DNA of 64,000 nucleotides from positions 4,733,614 to 4,797,613 of the forward strand of contig CM035358.1 in the NCBI GenBank assembly GCA_020137815.1, given 5' to 3'. Origin of the DNA: Hormiphora californensis (lineage: Eukaryota > Ctenophora > Tentaculata > Cydippida > Pleurobrachiidae). A program made the translations under genes and the position numbers. The notes under the pieces are model-generated. The model was not told the DNA's origin. It saw nothing but the letters and a program-made list of their open reading frames with translations, and ran no database searches. This document shows, piece by piece, positions 32,665 through 45,900 of this stretch. How positions within the stretch are numbered: position 1 is the first letter of the stretch; each line of letters opens with the position of its first letter.

Positions 32665-33293
32665 ATCCTCCCATAAAAACTTCTAAATATTATTGTATGG
32701 ATTTTTGCTTTTGTGAATGGTTTTTTAGTCACTAGATGGTATCTTGATAAATCGTATTTCGTGGAAAATACCTTAGTGGAGCTGCAACATATTCGCTAGT
32801 TAAGTATCCAATCAATTTTATCCGTTTTACAGTACTGAGTCCTCACAATTCGGTCCAAAGCGTCCTACCGAACCATCAAACAGACGATATAAACCTGCAA
32901 ATGTTATACAGCACGGTCAATATCTTGTAAAAATAATGGGGTCTGTAAAAGGTAGCGATATAATATCTGTTTACTGGGGGATCAAACCGGGATCAAAGAG
33001 AGTGGTCACGTGACTTAAACAGTGAGACAAATGGGGACAAGTAAACGAGGGGAGGAAGAAAGAGCTATCATTGGGAAATGTTTTTTAATTTTCACAATCC
33101 ATTTACCTACGTAAAAGCAACTGTTTTCGATCGATAGTAGGATGGCTACTGGGTGTCGTGGGGGGTCCATCATGACTACATTTTGGTAAAGCTACCTCAT
33201 AGAGTCTGGGATGTGAGGGGTTATATTTCGTAACCAAGGCTACGGTGTATTGGTTGTAGTCATAAGGAGCATCCTGTAAGCTTTTACCAAATA

Positions 33294-33369
33294 CAGTCGG
33301 AACCCGATTAACCGGTCCCCTATTTACCGTGCGGCGAGCATCCCGGTAAATCGGGGTCCGACTCGACTG
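33294..33369. mobile_element. 76-bp Tigger/pogo-like MITE
   Basis: TA on both sides (33292-33293 and 33370-33371). Termini CAGTCGGAACCCGATTAACC and, inverted, CAGTCGAGTCGGACCCCGAT. CAGT-starting ends with a TA target are the pattern of pogo/Tigger elements. Confidence 0.8.
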
Positions 33370-33630
33370 TACAGGTCTTGAGATTACGGAATGCTCCTGG
33401 GAAATCTATTAAAATGCTCATCTAAAGGGTGGTCAAATAGATAAATTATTGTACTTTACAAAAACATGAAATATCATTATCCGCTGTCCTGGCACTATTT
33501 ACATTCTCTCCATTGTCATTGCATGAGTTTTTATTACACATTCACTGGCCTATACATACTGTATACGGGCTGTGCAAGCTCTTCTACGAAATACTGTTTG
33601 GTAACAACGAAATACTGTTTGGTAACTTAT

Positions 33631-37015
<3,385 letters not shown>

Positions 37016-37945
37016 GGCTATAATGGGAACAAGGGTTACATTTGGGGGGGGGGGCATGGAGAAAGGGTCGAACAAGGCAAGGAACAAGGGTTATTACTTC
37101 CCTTTTTTAACAAAGATAGGGGAACAGGGAGGTGTTAATTAAAGGATACCCCGTTCAGTAATATTAGTATTACATCTGCGAAAAATCCTTTTTTGCCTCT
37201 TTTTTGTGAGCTCGTGCCTCACTTCCTGAGATAACGGCTAAAAGTTTGGCTTCCCTACAGACCACCGAGTAACTATGCCAAACGACAAAGTCTGAGTCCT
37301 ATCCGCTTGGCGCTTAGGGACTGTTTCCACTCGAGCAGTGATGTTAACTCTCTCGCTGCACGGGGCGAGGAGTTCCAAAACTGTGCTCCACTGACGAAGA
37401 AAACCCAATTGTATTTGAAAGCTACGGTAATTTATTTCGTAGTACCAACATAACTCGTGCTTTCCTTGGTTAACTGTGCTTCTCTTACATCAAAGGATGA
37501 GTCGTGTATGCCAGATATCGATTTTTGAGCAAGTTGTAACTTGTACCGGGGGACCACTGCTCTGGTACCTAGACGGATGTGTTCGACAAAGAGGAGACCG
37601 GTTTGTCACTTTCTCATTGTTATAGTGGTCACATTTGGGGGAGGGGGGGGGTGCGGTATTTATTTCCCAATGCGATTCTAACTTGTTTCCCAATGTGATT
37701 CTAACTTGTTATCCAATATGATTCCAACTTATTTCCCAAGGTGATTCCAACTTGTTATCCAATGCGATTCCAACTTGTTATCCCAAGATAATCATGGTGG
37801 TGAGTGAGATTCTGTGGGGGAATATCTTACGGAAATGATCTACGAAAGAGCTGCAGGAACCAATTAAAAATCACAGGTCGACACACGTAGTGAGTGGAAA
37901 TGTGGTAGAATGGAAATTAATATTGAAAGTTAGGCTGAGTGGAGA

Positions 37946-38007
<62 letters not shown>

Positions 38008-38489
38008 GAGGAGAGAGATGGAGAGAGAGAGAAGAGAGAGAGATGAGAAGAGGAGAGAGACTCGCTCTCTCTCTCTCTCTCTCTTTCTCCTGCGACCTCT
38101 CTCTCTCCTATCTGACTCTCCTCTCCCCTTAGAATGATAGCAAACGCAAAGGAATTCGATAACGACATTTTCAATAAATTCATTTTCTTGCCTCCGTTTC
38201 TGCTACTGTAGTTTTTCCAATTGGTAACTAAATATTCTTGGCAGCAAAGTAATTTAGTTACCACGTCTAGAACTAAAGGTGGGAAATGAACAAATTAACT
38301 TATTCATTCCGTAACTGCGTCATTCTCTCCTTCACTATTTATCGAACATTAGATGATGAATTATATTTTCGACTCTAAACTTATGTCACAAGGCGTGTGT
38401 TGATGTAGTCACCTCTCTCTATCAATATCTCTTCCTGCAGTACCAATAACCAGTGCAAATGTATCTATTTTAACAAACCTATATTGTAT
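37016..38489. other. CDK20 upstream flank with minisatellite and GA/CT tracts
   Basis: Holds a 23-bp tandem repeat at about 37667-37785 (CCCAATGCGATTCTAACTTG type, five units), (GA)n at about 37944-38006 and (CT)n at about 38062-38110. No gene recognised; the CDK20 promoter should lie near 37016-37200. Confidence 0.6.
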
Positions 38490-38495
38490 CTCGTT

Positions 38496-38530
<35 letters not shown>

Positions 38531-38540
38531 CGGCCCCTCG

Positions 38541-38571
<31 letters not shown>

Positions 38572-39545
38572 CTCGTCTCTCTCTCTCTTATCTCTCTGCC
38601 ACCTCTCTTCTCCCTCTCTTCTGGCCTCATCGTCTCTCTCTCAGTCCTCTCCGCGTCTTCTCTCATCTATCTCTCTATGCTCTCTCTCCCTCCTCGTTCT
38701 CTCCGAGGCTCCTCTCTCGCTCCCCTCTCATCATCCTCAGTCCTCGTTTCCTCTTTCTCAGATCTGCTCGCTCTCTTCTTTGACGTGTTTCTCGTGCGCT
38801 GCATCGGGCCCGATCTCAGTCCTCCTCTCGGGCTGGGACGTTCTTTCTCTCCTCTCGTTTCTCGACCGGGTCTGCGTCCGTCTCTTAGACCTCTCTTCTT
38901 GCGTTTCTTTTGGTCTTTTCGTCTTCACTCGCCTCGTGCTAGTCTCGCTCTCTGGTCTGTCTCCTCTTCTCTTTCTCTCCTCCCTGTCTTCGTTCGGTCG
39001 TCTCGGGGGGTTTCACTCCTGTCTCTCTGTGCTCGCACTGTCTGCTTCCTGTGTTTTGCTCTGCTCATCTATCTGGTCCGCTCTCCCCGTCTCAGTTCTC
39101 TCGTCGTCTTGCTCTTTTCTGTTCTCTCTCTTCTCTCGTGTTCTGCTCGTTCTCCTGTCGCTGCTTTCTCCCCGTCGTCTTGGGGTTTGCTCTCTCGCTC
39201 TCTTCTCTTCGTTTCAGGTTTCGTTCTCGCTGCCCGGTCTCTCTCCGATTCGCTCTTCTCATGCTCTCCTCTCTCTCTTCTTCTCGTCTCTCTCCTTCTC
39301 GTTCAGTTCTTTCTTCTCTTCGTTCTCTCTTGGGGGTCTTCCGCTTCTCTTTCGTGACCCTTCTCTCCGCCTCTCGTTCCCATAGGGGGGGTCTGGGTCT
39401 CTTTCGTTGCTTCGGGTCTCTTTCTCTTCTTTCTGTCTCTCCCTCTGGTTTCTCTCTCTCTGGCTCTCCGGTCTTAGGGTGCTCTTTCTTTCGTCTCTCT
39501 CTGTCTCTCTCTCGCTGTCTCTCTCGGATCCCTTTTTTTTTTTTC
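38490..39545. repeat. A-poor, pyrimidine-rich kilobase
   Basis: About 1 kb made almost only of C, T and some G on the plus strand, with few A. It is degenerate CT-rich sequence with TCTCTCGTTC-like words, not a clean tandem repeat. It is open in several frames for up to about 226 codons (Ser/Leu/Arg on plus, Arg/Glu on minus); I treat these as composition artefacts. Confidence 0.85.
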
Positions 39546-40046
39546 ATGTGTGCCTGTTGGCCCAGTCTTATTACCAGAACCCGCCTGTATTGATACGTGG
39601 AAACAAGACGAAACACGAAACAGTCTACTGTTTCGTCTTGTTTCCAGGACACGGCAAATAATTGAAAAGGGACTGGCAGTTATTTCAATTATTTCGCTTT
39701 GAAAAAAAGACAATTTTTTGCTTTTTTTTGCGGTGAACTCCTTTTTTCTTTTGTACAGTTTGGTGCCGGAATTTTTAACGTGTGTGCTATTTTCTACCAG
39801 GTGTATTCAAACCCGGGCTGTTAATTTATATTGGCTGGTAGGAACTTCACCCTTACTTTTCCCAAACTTTACCTCGCAATTTTGTTATGTTCTAACCCTC
39901 CTTTATATTTGTTTCACCCTGTGGGGTGGTAAGGCAAGGCAATCACAATTAACTATTTACTGGGGTTTATTGTTGAACAATTTCATTTTATAACACTAGT
40001 AGGCCCGTTCGCCCTACGGGCGAATTTCGGGGAAATGATAGCTGGA
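39546..40046. other. Intergenic with three inverted repeats
   Basis: A perfect 17-bp inverted repeat (GGAAACAAGACGAAACA) lies at 39599-39615 and 39629-39645. A 12-bp pair, AAATAATTGAAA/TTTCAATTATTT, follows near 39656-39701. A hairpin TTCGCCC-TAC-GGGCGAA lies at about 40009-40025. Probably remnants of small elements. No gene seen. Confidence 0.6.
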
Positions 40047-40453
40047 TTAGGGAACGCTGACATCACCTGCACCATCCGTTCCTAGCCTATCTTTCACTTT
40101 CTCCCTACTCATGTTGGTGTACGCTCTGGGCTTCCTGACAATGTCGAGGTGCGAATTTAAGAGATCAATGTCATGGAGGTGCAGTTCTGTTCCAGAAACT
40201 CATCACGTGAAAACTTGGCCGCTATGTAGCCGATTTGGAGATTTCTATATTCGACTGGAGTAATCACCCTTGGGCGACTTTGGGTAAAGCTATCCGTAGT
40301 CGTTGATTGGTTCGCTTGAACACGTTGGCGTAATCTGTCATATTCTCTAGCCTGCTCCCTGACAGCAGCAGTTCTCCTGGACCTAGATAAACGTTGCCGA
40401 ATAGCACTTTGGGTGGAAGAGCTAGACATCAGGACAGAAGTAAAAGAATGCAC
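40047..40453 (-). CDS. Small basic protein, unknown, with one frame slip
   Basis: From ATG 40453 (or 40429, MSSSSTQSAIRQ) the frame encodes an Arg-rich helix, RLSRSRRTAAVREQAREYDR, then SRPRVITPVEYRNLQIGYIA and AKFSRDEFLEQ. Near 40186 it slips. In the original frame it stops at 40157, but a neighbouring frame continues coherently as LHLHDIDLLNSHLDIVRKPR and MSREKVKDRLG to a stop at 40047-40049. A one-base indel is the simplest explanation. I do not recognise the family. It lies 300 bp downstream of alpha-tubulin on the same strand. Confidence 0.5.
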
Positions 40454-40768
40454 GTGCAGAATTGAATTTTCCCTTGGTACCCAACTGCAACTGGGAGAGA
40501 GGTCTCCACTCTCCAGGTCCCTCTAATAATTGCACGTGCAAGTGTAGTTGCTAGGTGACCACCGTTACACAATTTGCTTAGTAAGTAGTATGATTTGATA
40601 TGCCTTTTACATAATTTATTCGGTTGCTTATATTTACAGATCATCTTCAAACAGCTCTCTAATATATCGGGCACGTGTTTTTTTGGCTCAATTGTAACAA
40701 TATTTCACTCTAATATATATTGGTCCTTACGAGGTCTGTATTCGATAATATTCTCCTCGAATCATATT

Positions 40769-42238
40769 CTAATAATCGTCATCATCATCTTCATTTCCAC
40801 TGGTTTCCTCTCTTCCAACCTCCTCATAATCCTTCTCAAGGGCAGCCAGATCCTCCCGGGCCTCGGTAAACTCCCCCTCCTCCATACCCTCGCCAACGTA
40901 CCAGTGGACAAAGGCCCTCTTGGCGTACATCAAATCAAACTTCCGATCCAGTCGAGCCCAGGCTTCCGCAATGGCAGTGGTGTTGGACAACATGCAGACA
41001 GATCTGTTGACGGACGCGACGTCTCCCCCAGGAACGGCTACAGGAGGCTGGTAGTTGATGCCAACCTTGAATCCAGTGGGACACCAATCGACGAATGTTA
41101 CACTTCGTTTGTTCTTGATTGCTGCGATGGCAACATTCACATCTTTGGGTACAACATCACCCCTGTACAACATGCAACACGCCATGTATTTGCCCTGTCT
41201 CGGATCACATTTCACCATCTGGTTGTAAGGATCAAAACACATGGATGTAATCTGATCCACTGCAAGTTGCTCGTGGTAGGCCCTTTCCGGGGAGAAGACA
41301 GGGGCATAGCTGACCAGGGGGAAATGGATCCGGGGATAGGGCACCAAGTTGGTCTGGAACTCAGTTAGATCAACGTTGAGGGCACCATCAAATCGAAGGG
41401 AGGCTGTTATTGAGGAGACTATTTGGGCCATGAGCCGGTTGAGATTTGTGTAAGACGGTCGTTCGACATCAAGATTCTTCCTACAGATATCATAGACGGC
41501 CTCATTGTCCACCATGAAGGCACAGTCGGAGGTGAGGAGTGTGTTGTGGGTGGTCAGGATGGAGTTGTAAGGCTCGACCACAGCGGTGGAAACTTGGGGA
41601 GAGGGATATACCGCGAACTCCAACTTGCTCTTCTTACCAAATTCGATACACAGCTGTTCCAGGAGAAGAGAGGTAAATCCAGATCCGGTTCCCCCTCCAA
41701 AGGAGTGGAAGACAAGGAATCCCTGGAGACCGGAACAAGCATCAGCCATCTTTCGGATCCGATCCGTACACGTCTCCAACATTGCCTTTCCGACCGTGAA
41801 ATGTCCACGAGCGTAATTATTAGCGGCGTCCTCCACTCCGCTGATTAGCTGGTTGGGATGGAAGAGATTTCGGTAGGTGCCCAGTCGTACCTCGTCCAAA
41901 ACAGAGGGCTCCAGGTCAAACATGACAGCACGTGGAACCCGTTTCCCGGAACCCGTTTCCCAGAAAAATGTCCCGAATGAGTCATCGTAGTGTGCAGTGG
42001 TTGTTCGAGATCCGTCTGGGGCACTGGGAAGGTAGCCGTCTGGCTGGATGCCGTGCTCCATACAGTACAGTTCCCAGCAGTTGTTCCCTATTTGGACGCC
42101 TGCCTGGCCTATGTGTACTGAAATACACTCTCTCTGAAATTAGTAATAGGTTTTAATTTAAAGCAGCTCCAAATATTGCAATGCCTTGTTACAGTTGTTA
42201 ATGCTTCGTCTACACTTCTAAACTGTTGTACGTACCAT
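40769..42238 (-). CDS. Divergent alpha-tubulin, two exons
   Basis: Exon 1 contributes only the ATG (42238-42236), followed by GTACGT. Exon 2 (42133-40769) starts with AGA after ATTTCAG. An intron after codon 1 is a known position in animal alpha-tubulin genes. The 455-residue protein opens [20 protein letters not shown] and carries the tubulin signature [24 protein letters not shown] and the acidic end EDDDDDY, with a terminal Tyr open to detyrosination. It assembles with beta-tubulin into microtubules. Odd: the loop around residue 40 is rewritten ([16 protein letters not shown]), slightly longer, and lacks Lys40, the luminal acetylation site. Many substitutions suggest a specialised isotype (axonemal, gonadal or mechanosensory). 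Divergent neighbour: the DEG/ENaC gene. Confidence 0.95.
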
Positions 42239-42419
42239 TATTTTGGTGAAAATAAGATATCAAAGCTTGGAACAACGAAATGGTTTTCAGTTCAGAGCAA
42301 GTGTGTTGGAGAGAGAGAGAGAGAGCTTAGGGAAAGACTGTGAACAGAGGATCAATGTGTGTTTGGGGAAGCTAATGGTTGTGAAGGGAGAGAGATAGAG
42401 ATAGAGATATAGAGAAAGA

Positions 42420-42467
<48 letters not shown>

Positions 42468-42976
42468 ATGCTATAGATAGAAAGTAGAGATAGGTGTAAG
42501 ATTGAGAGAATGCCAGAAGGGAGTCCGGAGTCAGAGAGCTGAGAACGATCTCTATTCATCGAGATCTTGATACATTGGGAACAGAAAAAGAGAAAGAAAA
42601 GAGAGCAGTACTAGAGAAACGGAGCGAAAATAGAATAAAAGTTACATACGAAATCGTACACACACGTCATCTTGTGGGTCATCTCACGGCGATGGCCCTT
42701 GGGGAAACATGTTCGAGCAAGATGGCCCATCTTAGATGGGATCTCATTGCCAGAAACTACCAGGGCGGGGATCTTGTTACTTTTTAATAACTAATCTTCC
42801 CTAAACGTTAGTTAAAAAGTCACCCATTTAGGAGCGCTCTTGTGGGCGTAATGATGGTTATACCAACCCTATACGTCATGTTCAGTCAGATCCCGATAAC
42901 ATAATGATAATGATCCGACACCCGATTGACCGTTCATTGTTAAATTTTGAATTATTCAGATTATTTCAGTGTATGG
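42239..42976. other. Divergent promoter region between alpha-tubulin and DEG/ENaC
   Basis: About 740 bp between two genes transcribed away from each other. Contains (GA)n at about 42410-42462. No recognised core promoter element. Confidence 0.5.
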
Positions 42977-45900
42977 ATGTCGTACGGCAGGTTCGGTGGC
43001 GAGGAATTCACCACATTTCTGGGGGAGCTATTTAAACTCCCTGTGTGCTATGAGTACGACAAGCAACATCTCAATAGGTATATACAGGCCTTACGTGTGC
43101 AAAAGGGACAGTTTAGGGCAGAATATATAAGCCACCCTCTTGTTCCAAAGCCCTAAAACAGCCGTGCTGAACGAGTTTTGTGACTGATCGGTCACTGAAA
43201 GTACGGCTGTTTTGGACCAAAAAGGTACACTTTGCCTTTCACTACATTTCTTATCAATAAGTTATGTTTTCTACCGGAAGCTAACTTTTGTGACAATATA
43301 TTGTGAATCGTACTGTGAAGCGTAACGTGAAGCAAAATCCCAGTAAATTCATAATTGTTTTTGAGTTACAAGAAAGTGAAACTGCCGGAAATTGCATAAA
43401 CTTGGAATATTTTCCATGTCTTTTTTGGTTCTAATTGTTATTTTTGGCCATACATACGTGTCGTCGAATAAGATTATGTCGAAGCTATGTCACGAAAAAA
43501 TCGCGTCTGGTGAAGCCTTATAAAACTTCATACAGCTTTATTTATCTCTCCGCTTCCCCATTTCTTCCTTTCCTTTTCCGACCATTCGTTGTTACTGAGA
43601 TCTCATGTGCAACGAAAACTAAATATTCGCCTATAGTCCCAGGAAAATGACTAAGGCGGTTCAAGGTGCCCGCCCCACAATTTTTCCTGCTATTTTTGCA
43701 AATTTGGTTCGCCTAATGTGTCCTAACATCTAAAACCAACCCAGCCGCACACAGTGGAAGCATGGAATCACTTGTAACTCGCGTTTCCTGCTTGCTATGC
43801 TCCTGAAACTACCGGTAACACGCATAACGAACCACCTTAGTCATTTTCCAGGGACTATAGTAATTGTTAAATAACACCCCAAGTTTGTCGACGGCGGTAT
43901 GATTTAGATTTTATCATTAATTCTGGCGTGACACACAGTTTACACTTGCCCATTTCCTTCTTCTTCTGTTCCTTTCTGGGCGGTGGTGTGCATGCCACAG
44001 ATACACCACAGATCACGTGTCATACCAAGGAGGCAGTTTAGCAGTCATAATTGTTTTTCCTAGGAGGATAGGAGCAGTGAGAGAAGGAGAGAGAGAAGGA
44101 GTGAGAGACACACGAACAGAATGGGAGAAACAGAGATAGAGATATAGCACGTGCCGGAATATATAATTTTAACAGTTTAGTTGTGTACAACTGCATTGGT
44201 ATCTTTTACGTCTGATACCGGATTTAGTTTTCTTTCAGTGTGAAGTATTTGTTGTCGACCAATTCTCCGATACGTCCTTAATTGCTTTAAAAATGTTAAG
44301 GGTATTGTGTAGTAGTTTCACGACAACTAAAAATTACTTGGTGGGGACATCTGAGGATGTGTTCATGTTGCCTGGAGTTGTACTGAGACAGCAGGAGATT
44401 TTTTTCCGAGATATTACATTTGACACATTTTTGGGTTTTCGTGCAATAAGCTTAGTAACCACTATTCATTATCCTCTTTTCTTCAAGCCAACCTGTTTGT
44501 ACCTATGTCATATTAATGGTGAAACTGGTTTGAAGCTCTCCCAAAAACTCCCCCCGGTCTCTTCTTCGCTTACCACAGCTGGTCAAGCTCCACGTTGTTG
44601 TGTGATGATCAACAGCATTCATCTCACATGAACTGCTTTCTCAAGTTCCTTAAAAGCCATCTCATCAAGTACAAGTAAGGATGTGTTGATCAATCAACTG
44701 CATCAGGTGGCCGTTAGAAATGTGTGTTGTACCCGGGCCTGCAGTGCATGCCACAGCCGCTGAGTTTAGTTTTTGAGCAGAGATTTTTCGGTGTCGGTAT
44801 ACATAAGTGAACGCTGCTGCTTTGACTTGGCTGTCTCGTGTGGTCTTCAAGGAGACTGTGAACAATGCAACTGTTTTGTTTTGCCGCATGTTGGGCCACA
44901 CGTCGCCTTTGCTTTTAAACGTATTAGCAGCAATAACATCATTGGGAATACTGAATATATCAGGAAATTGTTGCATGAAACTTTTTTGCATGAACCATAA
45001 TATTACCCAAGTAATATATGACGTCGTGATTACATTTACTGTACATATATAGCCCAATTGTTCAATTCGGAATATACTATTACCTCACTATCAATTATTA
45101 TCAATCATTATTTCAGGCAGAGTGATCGGTATGAAGAGAAACAAGAGGTGATATCATGGCGGCAAACCGGCAAACAAGTCCTGTACTGGCTTTATATCGG
45201 AGGTACTGCGTTCCTTACATTCACATTGTCTGCAGTCCCCTAATGTGTGTGTTTTTGACGGCAACTACACGTAGGGGGACTGCAGCGTAGGCCAAACTGG
45301 TTCCGTATTGTATTGTGACTATCCAATGGATAATATCCATAATTGGCCGAATAGCCAAGCATCAATTATAATTTATAGTAGGGGATCACCAATCAAGCCT
45401 TTATTTCAGTTTGGGGATGTGCCATTATGTATACGATCTACAACCTCTCACAATGCCTGGGAAAGTACCTGGAGAAGCCCGTCCGGACCCAAATATCAAT
45501 CTACCGTTCAGAGAAAGACTCTATGCAGTTCCCTACTATTTCGATATGTAATCTAAATCAGGTAAACGTTCATTTTAAACTCTCCTGATCATATAGCCAG
45601 CCCTTTTCCCAGAACGTTTTACTAAGGCTCTATCATTTAGTAAATCAATTAGCAAATCAAATATATTATTCGCACCGTTTGCAGGTTAATAAAACGTATA
45701 TGGACGCCAATCCGAATGTACACTCGGTCTGGCAAAATCTCATATACGGTGAAATAGACTGGGAGGATGAGCGGTATCGACCTTACAAGGACATGCACTT
45801 GGTTGACTTTTATAAGTACGTGCCATCACCACCCTGAACCCTCATCGATATAGATCTAGCTCTAAGATGGCCATCTTACAGTGGTCATCCGACATAATTG

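Noticed and set aside
38677-39652. Long open frames (up to 226 codons) in the pyrimidine-rich block
   Set aside because: They come from near absence of A, so stop codons cannot form; the translations are Ser/Leu/Arg or Arg/Glu low complexity.
39750-39800. Possible retroelement primer-binding site (TTTGGTGCCGGAA)
   Set aside because: No flanking LTRs or polymerase coding sequence were found.
40595-41848. Plus-strand frames opposite alpha-tubulin
   Set aside because: Antisense shadows of a strongly conserved coding exon.
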